Below, piece after piece: positions 48,507 to 59,543 of a stretch of 64,000 bases of DNA (its first letter is position 1; each line of letters opens with the position of its first letter). The notes beneath the pieces are model-generated. The model was not told the DNA's origin, made no database searches, and saw only the letters and a list, made by a program, of their open reading frames with translations. Position numbers and translations under genes: made by a program. Source of the stretch: Digitaria exilis. Its lineage: Eukaryota > Streptophyta > Magnoliopsida > Poales > Poaceae. The stretch covers positions 3,534,001 through 3,598,000 of the forward strand of contig JACEFO010001629.1 of the NCBI GenBank assembly GCA_015342445.1, given 5' to 3'.

Positions 48507-49441
48507 TTATGTTTAGAAGGTTTGTCCCTTCCTTTTTTAATCAAGATCAAGGCCAGCATGGAAGGGTTGCCTGAATTTGCTAGATGATGTGTGAATTCAT
48601 ATAATCCGGATTATGCATTTGTTGTTACAAATGTAAATCTAGTATGACCTGAATGTCAATATATATGATGAACTCGAAAATATGTTCTTGATGCCATTTT
48701 TTGCTAATGTTAGGGGCCAGATGCTAGATTAGCTCCCTGCGTCAGGACGCTAGGCACCAGGGCCACTCTAAACTCCCCTGGCTGGGCCGCCCTCCAACTC
48801 TAGGTGGAGCAGCTAGCCGCCCTCCTGTTCCCATTGTTTGCTAATGTTTCTCAAACACACAGGGGAGCTCTTTTTCCTCTATACTATTAACAAATCTTAG
48901 GTTATTTGGTGTTGCTTCTCCCATCTTTATGTTACAATAAAATTTTAAGTAATATTCAATGTCATTTTTTTACTCTGTAGGTTTGTTGTAGAAATTAGGA
49001 ATTTAACCGCTGTAGATTTGTTGTTCAATTAACTATGGAAAACCTTGTTTTTCAACTGTTCTGACATGGTTGTAGTACAATTCGTATTCACATCTAAAAT
49101 GTTATAACTTCTAAGTGGCAGTGGTAGTTTGACTGTTTATGTTCATGATAGTGCCATCCTTTGATACATATATCACTTTATGAACAAGTCCCCCCCTTAC
49201 CATATCGAATGTATGGCACTATTAATTATTGTAATGTTGTACGTTCCCATTTGATGACCGTCTCAATTAGTTGAATTTACAGTGATAATGTCAGTCATGG
49301 CTGATGAGGGCACCCTTTGCTGTTTACTAGGTCACTGTCACCGGCCTCTTAGGCAGGCTAGTCCTTGGTCTGGTCTTTTGGGTGTGTGCTGTGCTTGGGT
49401 TGGGCACTTATCTAACCTTTGTATTGCTTTTTCCTCTGTTA

Positions 49442-49598
49442 GGGTGTGTTTAGATTGTAGGAAAAAACACTGTAGCATAAGAAAAACACTGTAGCATTCG
49501 CTGGGAAACGTGTTTTGTGAGGGAGGAATAGTGAAAAGTTGGAATGAATAGTGAAAAGTTAGAATGAATAGTGAATAGTTGGGAATCTGAACATGGCC
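49442..49598. mobile_element. Tourist-like MITE (157 bp)
   Basis: GGGTGTGTTTAGATTG at the left and GAATCTGAACATGGCC at the right are imperfect inverted ends, with TTA on both sides (49439-49441, 49599-49601). The interior repeats GAATGAATAGTGAA units. It is the simple form of the composite element at 40333. Confidence 0.85.
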
Positions 49599-49604
49599 TT
49601 ATAA

Positions 49605-51144
49605 TGAAATGCCACGCAGCTGTCCTGCGTCGTTTGAGAAGATAATGCTAGTCTCAATTCCTTATTTTTATACTAGTATCATTTAACATTTAATCGACAT
49701 ATTTGCCAATTTGCATCTGCCAGGTTTAATCATGGAACCCTACATGTCATTTTATTGAGCATAGAACCATCTGTTTATTATTTAGTCGGCAATTTGTAAT
49801 TAGATTGATCATAAGAACTTCTGTTATTATTTTTTATTTTGTAATGACTCTATTACATATAACTATGTTTTGCTCCTCGGAATTGTTGGCTCCGTTGGTC
49901 GTCCGTCCATGATTCCAGAGGGATCAGGACAGCATGTGTATACATACTGGGCAATGCAGCAATTCTGCTGGGGTCCACTAGTCAAAGGAAGGGTGGAGAT
50001 TTTCAGAGAGACTCGTGCTGGTTCACTTTGTTTCCTCTCCATTTTCCACATTGCTTTCTCTCTTCCACCCTCCCGGCAATTCCTCCACCGTGCGTTCCAG
50101 CCTATTTGAGTCTGGCAATTCCATGTGAAAGGAAGTGCAGATCGAAGGCATAGATGCCATTGGAGCAAGCATGGAGTTGAGGCATTGTTACTGCATCTAT
50201 TTGATTCGCTGTGGGTCTGTGTCTGTTTCTTTCAAGAAGAAAAACTGATTTTTTGGGTAAGTTTTTTCTGGTGGAACAGGAGGCTGATGTTATCTGTTTC
50301 TTCTGGATTTTGATGGAGGAAGAAGTACAAATCCATAGGGGAGAAAGAGCAGGATCCCCTGCGGGTTCCAGTCCGGCAATTTCGCGAGAAGGGGAAGGAG
50401 ATTGGGATCACACACGGGATGGGAGCCGTTGTTTTCGGCGTTGTTTTTATCCACTGCGTCCACCCTTTTTTGGTGAGCGAATTGTGATTATTTTTCAGTG
50501 AATTTTTTAATGGAGGATGTGTTGAGATTCTGGTGGTAGAGGGAGTAGCAAACCAAAGTAAGGTGAGATATCTTTTTTTTTTTTCATCTGCTCATTGTTT
50601 CCCCGGTTATCTGAATCGTCGATAAATTTTTATGCCTCTGTTTAATGTGGATTTCAATAGAGAGAGAAGCCAAATCCAGACGGGTGGAGTAGGGGGACGA
50701 GAAGAGCCTTGAGCATGAAGGTATGTCTGTGATTCATGTTGACGTGTGAAACAGTTTTTTGTCTAGGTATTGAAACAGAGTTAGTCTAGTGTTGCTTCAT
50801 CAATCTTGTCCTTGGGAAGTGCAAGGATATGGCCTCCTTCCTGGGCGCATGAGTTGCAGATTGAAAATGTTTGATGCAGAATGAAACAGAATTTGCTTTT
50901 TCTGGAAAGCAGAGCTGGGGACTGAGTCACGGAAATCTTCTCTTTTGAGCCAGAAAATCCACTGAGCACTACGCGTTGATGTGGAGTAAAATCGTTATGA
51001 TTTTGTTCACTGCATAGCCACATTTTGTTTTTCAACGTTGAAGATGAAAACCCTGGGTTAAAAAAACACCCCTGAACACATATGAAATTGCTGTTCCATT
51101 TATTCGAAATTGCATACCAGAAATACTTTAGATTGTTTTTTTAG
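49605..51144. other. DNA without recognised gene
   Basis: Several frames of 60-100 codons occur (for example 49870-50109), with some splice-like signals, but no domain or family similarity that I can name. It could be captured exon debris within the candidate Helitron. Confidence 0.35.
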
Positions 51145-51790
51145 GGAAAAGTCTATTTTTCACCCTCCAACTATTACAAAAGTCTGATTTTCAACCCACA
51201 ACTACAAAACCAGACACTAAACACCCTCCAACTATCCAAACCGTGTAAAATTGGCCCTTTGGGTGGTTTTGAAGGTGGTTTTGAAGGTGGTTTTGTATTT
51301 TCCAAAAACATTAAAAAATAATTTTGTATTAAAAAAATTCATAACTAATTTATTTTGAACTAGAAAAATTAGAAAATGGTGCAAATGTTTTTCTAAAAAA
51401 TGTGACCTACATGTTGGTGCACCATCAGAAGTTATTTTCGTATTATTTATTTTTATTCTAATTATTTTTTAAAAAATAATAAGACACTAGTAATATAAAT
51501 ATATAATACCCAAATAACATTAAATGGTGTGCCAATAGTTTGGTTACATTTTAAGAGAACTTTTGGCACTGATTTCATATTTTTTGGGTCCAAATTAAAT
51601 TAGTTATGATTTTTTAAAGTTTAAATAATATTTCTGTTTTTTTAGAAGATCCAAAACCACCCTCAAAACCACCCAAAGGGCCAATTTTGCATGGTTTGGA
51701 TAGTTGGAGGGCCTTTAGTATCCGGTTTTGTAGTTTGAGGTTGAAAATCAGACTTTTGTAATAGTTGAAGGGTGAAAAATAAACTTTTCC
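51145..51790. mobile_element. MULE-like TIR element (646 bp)
   Basis: Ends GGAAAAGTCTATTTTTCACC and, inverted, GGAAAAGTTTATTTTTCACC continue as about 150-bp inverted repeats up to a GGTGGTTTTG-rich inner edge. The interior is AT-rich and non-coding. The flanks are T-runs, so a target duplication cannot be judged. Its termini resemble the element at 47599 in style (stretches of AGTCTAT, then ACCC). Confidence 0.75.
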
Positions 51791-51935
51791 TTTTTTTTTG
51801 CAAGGGACCAGTTTGTATGGTTGCAAATGGCAATTGGACCAGTGGGTTCTAGTGTAAGTAGGTGGTGCTGAAACTTACTAGTGAAGATTAAACAGTACTA
51901 ATTTGAATAGTTAAGCTCAATTCACCTAGTACTAA

Positions 51936-52291
51936 CACGTTATTTCGATGCTTGTGTATCTTAGTTCAGGCCATACCAAACGTCGAGATCCCTGAAGATG
52001 AATAGATGATATTGAAGATGGCGCGGATGAGTTAGAACAAAAGGTAGTAGGTATTTTCGTCTCGAATCTGTTAAAAAAATTTGGTCCATCTATAGTTGTT
52101 CAAGCTTCTTTGCTTTGTTAAATCGAATCATATCGTACCATGTGCATTACGTCTTTTTTCTGAAAAATAATTATGCATATTACAAATCTGATAACAACGG
52201 CATGATCTACTAAACAAATCAGAGGATCATATGCTGGCATTCTTTATCCGCCCCTGTCGTGACCTTGGCCGTCTCCGAGCTGCCGGCGTCC
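51936..52291 (-). pseudogene. 3' fragment of the copy-1/copy-2 gene family
   Basis: On the minus strand it starts within the last codons of the family (GGACGCCGGCAGCTCGGAGA), continues through the 3' flank of copy 1 (GCAAAGAAGCTTGAACAAC, TCAGGGATCTCGACGTTTGG) and stops after GCATCGAAATAACGTG. It lacks the MITE found at 40333-40639 and shares TTTAGTAGATCA with copy 2 rather than with copy 1. Only about a dozen codons of coding sequence remain, so it cannot make protein. Confidence 0.9.
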
Positions 52292-52348
52292 TGGACCAGT
52301 GGGTTCTAGTGTCAGTAGGTGGTGCTGAAGCTTACTAGCGAAGATTAA

Positions 52349-52509
52349 GGTCGTGTTTAGTTGTGGTGGAGAAAAAATATTTTTTTTCTAGGATGCGTGT
52401 TATGTGAGGGGAATGAATAGGAAAGGAGAAAAATGAATTTTTAGGGACGCGTGTTCTGTGAGAGGGATGAATAGAAAATAAAAACTACTTTTGGGAACTA
52501 AACACGGCC
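52349..52509. mobile_element. Tourist-like MITE (161 bp)
   Basis: Inverted ends GGTCGTGTTTAGTT and AACTAAACACGGCC are flanked by TAA (52346-52348, 52510-52512). The other repeat copy at 51.89 kb is its empty site (GAAGATTAAACAGTACT). It is the intact member of the family also seen at 27393 and inside 40333-40639. Confidence 0.95.
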
Positions 52510-53005
52510 TAAACAGTACTGATTTAAATAGTTAAGCTCAGTTCAACTAGTACTAATTCTTGCATTTACATTTTCTCATTGTTGTACTTTCCTAGATTTA
52601 CAATACCTAGAGGACAGAGGCGGCAACAAGATTTTGCGTCACCATCTAATGGCAGCAATAAAGTATGTCCGTAAAACAAAGCCTTTTCAACTGATAAGGC
52701 TGGACTGATTTCTTATATTTCTGGCAATTACAGCTTTTCCTACAAGCAATTTTCATTGTCAGTAACATTATTTTAGATAGGCAATAACTATATTTCCCAA
52801 CTTCATCATTATGTTAAGCAATAATATTGTCATAGGTAGGCAATGATATGGTTAATTGAAAGCAATAACATTCCCTTGTGCATGCAATTTCCCCATATGA
52901 AAGCTGGCGCCCACGGTGAGCAGCCAGCGTGTCCACGTCAGTAATTTTTTTTACACCGTAAGATTTAGATTTGACGGCTCTCGCTATAGGCTCAACCCAG
53001 AATTA

Positions 53006-53377
53006 CTCCCTCCGTCCCATAGTATTTGCACTTCTAGAACCGGGCACGCAAACCAATGATATGCGTGAAATTACGAAATTGCCCCTTATCTAAACAATAC
53101 ATGAGCCTCATGTGGGTCTCACCTAAACAATACGTGGGTCCCATCTAAACATTACGCGGGTCCCACGTGGGGCCCGCCTAAACAATACGTGGGTCCCACG
53201 TGGGGCCCGCATAAACATTACGCGGGTCCCACGTGGGTCCCGTCTAAGCATATGTGGGTCCCACCTAAATAGTACAACCCATGTAATGTTACAATCATTG
53301 CACCTCGAGAAGAGAAAATAAGTGCAATTATTTTAGGACCAAGTTTTAAAAGAAGTGCACATATGGGACGGAGGGAG
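53006..53377. mobile_element. Stowaway-type MITE with internal tandem repeats
   Basis: CTCCCTCCGTCCCATA at the left pairs with TATGGGACGGAGGGAG at the right. TA flanks both sides. The inverted homology continues into TTGCACTTCT/AGAAGTGCA. The centre (about 53095-53280) repeats a ~40-bp GTGGGTCCCACGTGGGGCCC-like unit several times, which makes it longer (372 bp) than usual. Confidence 0.9.
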
Positions 53378-54569
53378 TACTGGCCATCGGTCGACGACTC
53401 CCTCCAGAAGCATCGAGACTAGGGACCGCTCCGCCTCCAGCCTCGTGAAAAAAAAACGGTGCCCCTCTTCCGCTCCTCGCCATTGCCAGCTCTCTTCCGC
53501 TCCTCGCCGCCGTTGCTGTTTCTGGCGCTTGCGCTGGCAGGCCATGGCGCCCTCTCCCCGATGCCCCCCTCCTCGCCCGCGAGGCCGCGATGCTCAGTCC
53601 AACCTACCCCCACCGTGCACCATCCGTGTGCCATAAAAAAAAAAGCACTTCGCCCTCCACGATGAGGCTTTTATTCCACCGAGCCAAACTGCAGCGGGGA
53701 GCACACCATCCTTGAAGAACTTCGCGTGAGCAACAATTCCTCTTTTATTGGAGTTCCCTCCCCCAATTTTGTGCTTCCCAAGATCGATTTGGTGGGTCTT
53801 CGTTTGTTTTTGTGATTGTGGTTCAATTTGGTGATGAGAAATCTGGTTCAGGTGTGAATCTTGGCATCAGCATGACGCAGCAGCCACCGGCTCCAATCCT
53901 CGCCTTGTTGTCCATTGTGGCTGAAGAGTTTGTGTTTGATGGTTTTCTTGTGTCCTTTCCCATCTTCCTCCCCGTCGCCCAGGGCACGGCTGACTAGCCG
54001 CCTCCATGCCAGCGCTGCCGTGCCTCTCTTAGTGCGCTGTGCTGCCACTCGCCACCGCCACCTGCCCAGCATCTTCCATCTCCGTCTTCAGTTGGAAAGA
54101 CATGGCTATGGCATACCACAGAAGGAGCATCGAACGACCATGGCCATGCATGGGCCATGGGTGGAAGCATGGAGCAATGCTTTGGCGAATTTTACCCATA
54201 ACCACCTCACCTTTTTTGTGTTTGTCTCATTCCCATCTTGCCTACCCTGATGCGAATGCATGGATACCATGAGTCCATGGTTACAGCTTACAAGGTGTTT
54301 GACAGAATGCTCCAGAGGATGATGGTTGCCTGCTCTGGCCACTGTTCTCTACCCCCATCAATAGCAAGTACGCTCCTCTCCCAGGCCAGAATTCTTCGTC
54401 TACCTACTGTTCTTGATTTGCTTTGTTTGTACAATTGTTTGAGCATAACCCAACATATGTTTGTAATCAGTAAGAAGACCATCGTGTGTATGTCTTCTTA
54501 CTGATTTGATAATTTTGTGTCATGTGCCTACGATTTATATTCATCACTTATCTTCTGACGATGCATTAG
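53378..54569. other. GC-rich then mixed DNA, no gene recognised
   Basis: Contains frames such as 53812-53997 and 54238-54504 with codon-like composition, but no family that I can name. Probably captured or decayed exon DNA. Confidence 0.35.
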
Positions 54570-55452
54570 AATCATCCAAATATCGGCAACATATTATTGG
54601 AAGCCAAGTTGAAGATGATAGACAATGTTACTGGAGATGGCATTGATGCACCATCTTTTACCAATAGAGCCATTGAACAGGTAATAATTTATATGTTCCA
54701 TGTCAATATAAAATTGTTGGCAAATGATTTATGTGTTCTATTCCATTTAAGTTCTGCGAGATAGCATTGCTGTCTCGGCCTCAATCAGTGAATATATGTG
54801 TGTGCGGTTCCTATATGGAATTATAACAGCCATATTGTATACTTGCTACATCATCTCAAGATTGTATGTGTCTGACATATCCCTCAACCCTGATGGGTCA
54901 CGGAATTTCTTTAAGGAAAATATTTAATCAAACTACAATGTGTTATGCAAAATAACAGTAACATAGAGATAATTTAAAACACGAGAGTTGTCTCCGCCTC
55001 CCTCTGGATGGACATTTTTTTTAAAATAAAGAATTCATTCAGTTCTAGAGATCTGCAAAGGATCAAAGCACAATCCTTGATTTCAGATAAACCTCATTCT
55101 CATTTTCTAGAGACTGTTTACTCCAGCTACTGGAATGCATCTTTAGCTATGAAATCCATAACGAAAGTGCATATTGAACGGCATTGCAGTTTGGCATGAG
55201 GTCTGTATACTGAGGTAACAATACTGAGGTCTGTATCACGAGATTCAAAATATATATCCATTGATACTTTCAAGATAGTCTGGAATTTATGTGATATTAA
55301 AATATGCATGATAGCCTCTACTTCCCCGCTGTTAATTAGTAGCGCAATTGTTTGTCTATCTAGGTAATTATTTTCTATTTTTGGTGCAGGTTCACAACAG
55401 ATATCTTCTTGGATACAAAGTACTGGAATATAACGAGCCAACTTGCATATAG
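54570..55452 (+). pseudogene. Two exon-like pieces of an unrecognised gene
   Basis: 54570-54680 is a 37-codon open segment between TTAG and GTAATA. It reads NHPNIGNILLEAKLKMIDNV onward and ends NRAIEQ. The piece 55390-55452 follows a GTGCAG acceptor in the same phase and reads VHNRYLLGYKVLEYNE before a TAG. Together they look like the last two exons of a real gene or a captured tail. I see no clear upstream exons. The parent gene is unknown to me. Confidence 0.4.
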
Positions 55453-58193
55453 TGAAATAGTTGCAAGTACTGTAATTATTTTGTGATATGCTACCTAAAT
55501 AGTCTGGAACGAGCCAATTTGGAAGAATTTTATATGGTATATGAACCTCCTTTTTTAAAAGCTAGAAATCAGTCGAAGTAACATTAAGTAGACAACAACA
55601 ACTAGCATTTGCAATAAACTGTAAATTAGTTTTATTTTCTTATTCTAACTTGCTACGTGTAGTTCAAGGTATTACCGCATTATTTCAAACATGACATGAT
55701 TTATAACTTCAAGTAAGCATGTCATGACTTAATTGCAGTTGAAAGGTACAACAATACCAAATTTGCTTAAAGATATTTCGTATCTGTTAATGCAGTTTTC
55801 TGAAAAAAAAAGGTGCAAATTCCCATTGTGATAGGGAACCTCAGAGGCTAAAGATCAGGGATATCTTAACTCTTAATAGGTAGTTGAGCTCTTGTTTTAC
55901 ATGGTCAATGTTTTCAGATGATTCATGTTCTAATAGGTAGTTGAGCTCTTTCAAATACACTACGGAGTTTTTGTATACATATGTTGCGCAATAATTGAAG
56001 AAAAATAACACATTTGTTTCCGGATTCCAGCCATTTTTATGCTATCAAATGTTTCATATTGCACAGCAACAAAACACTTTTCTTTTCTTCAAATTCTAGA
56101 TTATTCACATTCATCTGTATTTTGAAAGTTTTATGGCTTCATAGAGCAGTAGATGGTCGCAGGACCTGCACTGCCATATGCACAATATTAAATTTGTACA
56201 TCTATTTTATCACTCATCCAAGACCAGTAAACAAAAATCATCCTACGGCAAATTGGTTGCCATTATTTCTCTAATGCCAATTATGTAATGAAAGAGTTTC
56301 AGTATATTGCTAACATTTGAAAAAATAACCCCAATTCGAAAACTGGAAAATTATTAAATCTACTACAGCAGGGCTGCAGATGCTGTCTGTCCTCGACAGC
56401 ATGCTCGTCACACTGCTCCTCGACTCTTCCCATTCTGCTTGTTTTTTGGGTCAGTGGTGATGAAGGGGAATTTCCTTGTGGGGAATTTCCTTGTGATGCT
56501 ACTATTTGTATTGGATTTGGAATGTCGATTTGTGCTTCCTGTGTTTTGATCGACATTTGTCAGCTGCTCATTCTTCTTCACGTGCCTATCTAATGGTGCT
56601 CCTTTCCTTTTATGTGTGCAGGTTATGGCAAATGGTAACGCACTAATGGGCGTTGCTGCTGGTGTTTGCTGCATGTATACAAAAAAAAACATTTGTTGTG
56701 AGTTTATTTATATTTCATCTGACCTTTGGTTTCTCACACTGTTCCTATGTCTTATCTATTTTGTAGGTTTTGGGATGGATGGAGAGGTTTTGTTTTCTCT
56801 TAACTACATTTTGTATGCTTACTTCATTTACTTGAGGAATCCAATCTGCAGTCTCCCTGTTTGTACTTCTCTATTTTTGGGTGCCTTGCTCTCAAATTGA
56901 ACTTATATTTGTTTTTTCTCTTGTTGAAGGCAGGGAAATTGATGATTCCACCTCAGAGACTGATGCTTGGTGCCCTGGTGAGCCTGGTCGCTGTCATCCG
57001 GTGATGTTTTCTATTTCATTTTAGTCCTGCATATATTAGTATTCTTGCTAGGCATGAAAGGGGAAAAAATAAATGCTCATCTATTGTGCATTTATGCTAT
57101 ATGATTCTTAGTTCTATATGATTCTTGGCTCCATCTAATTGGACTAACTAAAGATGATTCCATATCCAGCAGTTTCAGAGTATGAGCTGTAGGATAAAAA
57201 AAAACATCTCTGTTTTACGAGCGTCCTTCCCATGCTTTTATTCATCTATTGCATTCAGATTGTGATCTATATTCTAAAACTGAAAGAAACAATTATGGTC
57301 CTCACAAAATTTGAGTTTATATGAGGGTCATGCCGCACCTGTGTCATTTGCCAATGAACTGTAAATGAGTTTGGTGATGCATGATTTATAGTTCACAATG
57401 GACAGAAGTAGCTCTCAATCGCTCAACGTGACTCATTTTTTCGCTGTTAAATACAAGAGCTTTCATTTCAGTAGTGCATAAAATGAAAATGCCTACAGTT
57501 TTCGTAGATGAAGCTCTCATTAATTAGTACGATTCCCTCAGCTCCTTCTTGATCTGTAATAGATCTAAAGCTAACTATTTGCTCTCTACCCACATATTTC
57601 TAGCCACATCCGGAGACACTTTTTATCACTGATATCTCAAAATAATATTGTTTTGAAATAATATTCTTATTTAGCCTATACGTAAACTCAATTACTAAAG
57701 TTAAAAAACTTATGTAGGACGGGCATGTTTTGCCAATGGCATTGTTCATTGGACAATTACTCTCTATATTCCAAGTAACCAACGAGTCACCATATGTTTA
57801 TATAATATATTTTCATTTAACTCTATATTTTTTATTATGTCTGAGAAGATAAATCAACAAATAACCTTGCTATGCAGTCTACACCTTGTGAATTAAAGAA
57901 GGCGGAAACCACTCTCAGTGACACAGAATGCTACTGTGCCACTTACCCTTTGTATTGCTGCTCCTAGTGCTCCAACAATATTGGTAGGACTATTGTTGCT
58001 ACCTATTTGCTAATTTCGATTGTAACCAGATCTCGTACTACTGTACATTACGTCCGTCTGTTATGATTGTAATATATAATCCTTGTGTGTTTCATTGTTG
58101 TCAATATGTGTCAGCTGGATATTATATTTATTTCTACTTGATTTACTTATCAATTAAGCCGCACGCCCCACGCGCAAGGGCGCGTGCAAATCA
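55453..58193. other. AT-rich DNA to the Helitron 3' end
   Basis: Short exon-like scraps occur (for example after acceptors at about 56622 and 56935), but none can be joined into a gene. The segment ends in the GC hairpin at about 58161-58187. Confidence 0.35.
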
Positions 58194-58368
58194 CTAGTGA
58201 TGTGTTCATTCTCCGGTAGGTGCAATAACAAAGTTGCCATTTCAGTGTCTTATTTTTTTCAGTTGTCATTTCTTTTCAAATGTTGCATCACTGTCAGCAA
58301 CATGCAGTTCAATTTTTGCTGCAGAAAAGAAGAAAACTGCCCACTGCTGTTAGCCAATTTTGTGTTGA

Positions 58369-58597
58369 GTTACTGAGCCTGTTGGTTCATTCCTCGGACA
58401 AGTCTCTGAAGCTGAACAAGAGCAATTGTCTGAGCCTGGACCCTCTAATGCTCAAAGGCAGACTAGGTCAGCCCCTTCCTGAACAAGCAACTGTGATGCA
58501 TACTACAATGAGGAGTCAGATCCAGACTACATTGCGGAGTCAGACCCAAGTGATGATTCAGACCTGAATGAAGACGTTGACACTCTGTTAGAGGATG
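58369..58597 (+). pseudogene. Acidic exon-like segment with one in-frame stop
   Basis: One frame runs from 58369 through a single TGA (58480-58482) to a GATG|GTAAAT donor. After the stop it encodes an Asp/Glu/Ser-rich stretch (YNEESDPDYIAESDPSDDSD). Similar acidic stretches occur in plant MuDR-type transposases and in nuclear proteins, so identity is open. It lies just past the Helitron 3' end and before copy 2. Confidence 0.4.
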
Positions 58598-58675
58598 GTA
58601 AATCCATGTTCTCCTGACTTCTTGCCCCCGTACAGTAGAGAATAGAGCCTACCATTTAGCAAAAAAAAAATACAA

Positions 58676-58780
58676 CGCCTTGATCTACTAAACAAATCAG
58701 ATGATCATTTGTTGGCATTCGCAACAACGCCTTGATCTACTAAACAAATCAGAGGATCATATCCTGGCATTCATTATCCG
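58676..58780. repeat. 52-bp tandem duplication at the 3' end of copy 2
   Basis: CGCCTTGATCTACTAAACAA followed by ATCAGA.GATCAT occurs at 58676 and 58728. It duplicates the sequence just after the copy-2 stop region, which differs there from copy 1. Confidence 0.85.
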
Positions 58781-59543
58781 CCCCTGTCGTGACCTTGGCC
58801 GTCTCCGAGCTCCCGGCGTCCCGGAACCGGCGCAGCGAGTCCATAAACGCCTCGACCGTGGCGCGCACGGCGTCCGCTCTGTCGGCCTGCCTCAGCAGCG
58901 CGCCGACGAGCGCCTCCTCCTCCCCTAGCCTCGCCGCGAAGAACTCCGCCGCGCCGCGCCTGAGCCGCCCGGCCAGCCTGGCCATGCTCCCATCCGCGCC
59001 CTTGACGCGTCCCTCCATGACGGCCACCAGCGCCACCTCCTCCGGCGTCGGGGCGTGCCCGTCTCCCAGAGCAGAGTCGAGGTACTCGGCCATGCCCTTG
59101 ACGACCACCAGCCACGCCGGGTCGACGCGGTGCTCCGCCGCCGCGAGCCGCCTCAGGTCCTTCTCCTGCAGCCGCCGCGTGGCGTCCACGAGCGCCTCGG
59201 CATCCGCGCGCCGCGCGTCGGCCAGCGCGCCCTGCCTCTCCAGCCCTTCCACCGCCGCGTCCTCTCCCGGCCTCAGGGCGAGCACGGCCACGCCCCGCCG
59301 GATGTCCGCCGCGAGCTCGCCCATCTCCCTCGCCATCTGCCTCGCGGTGCCCTCCAGACCCGTCGCCCATTCCACCTCCTCGGGAAGGAGGATCTCCATG
59401 TCCTGCAGCTCCGCCGCGCGGGACAGGTGGCGCCTCATCGCGTCCGCGATGTCTTGGTCGATCTCGTCGTTGCCTTCCTCTAGCAGTGACTTGAGTGACG
59501 TCAACTCCTCCTCGTCGACGCAGTACGCCGGCGTGATCGCCAT
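58749..59543 (-). CDS. Unrecognised helical protein, copy 2 (264 aa)
   Basis: Inverted duplicate of the 39432-40205 gene. Residues 1-248 are identical. Translations of the other frames, which would expose silent changes, also match, so about 745 bp of coding DNA appears identical. After SSET a substitution cluster and a frameshift replace DKATYRGGG with a longer tail ending NECQDMIL. Upstream, homology with copy 1 fades over about 59600-59660, so the copy-1 TATA box is not shared. Whether this copy is expressed is doubtful. No poly(A) tract follows the 3' end, which argues against a retrocopy. Confidence 0.6.
   Translation of the reverse strand: MAITPAYCVDEEELTSLKSLLEEGNDEIDQDIADAMRRHLSRAAELQDMEILLPEEVEWATGLEGTARQMAREMGELAADIRRGVAVLALRPGEDAAVEGLERQGALADARRADAEALVDATRRLQEKDLRRLAAAEHRVDPAWLVVVKGMAEYLDSALGDGHAPTPEEVALVAVMEGRVKGADGSMARLAGRLRRGAAEFFAARLGEEEALVGALLRQADRADAVRATVEAFMDSLRRFRDAGSSETAKVTTGADNECQDMIL

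Larger units (their letters stand above)
51838..52553. repeat. ~100-bp direct repeats framing a gene fragment
   Basis: The left copy (51838-51935) and right copy (52292-52553, minus the MITE) both run from GACCAGTGGGTTCTAGTGT through GTAGGTGGTGCTGAA, GAAGATTAA, ACAGTACT and GTTAAGCTCA to CTAGTACTAA. The gene fragment 51936-52291 lies exactly between. Only the right copy holds the Tourist MITE. Confidence 0.88.
48878..58197 (+). mobile_element. Candidate Helitron (3' end strong, 5' end weak)
   Basis: The 3' end has GCACGCCCCACGCGCAAGGG followed by CGCGTGC, a GC hairpin, then AAATCACTAG and a host T at 58198. Hairpin plus CTAG before T is the Helitron 3' signature. The best 5' start is TCTATACTATTAAC at 48878, but the base before it is C, not the expected A. 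No RepHel gene is present. The span contains several younger insertions, a gene-family fragment and exon-like pieces, as in gene-capturing grass Helitrons. The 5' boundary may be wrong. Confidence 0.4.
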
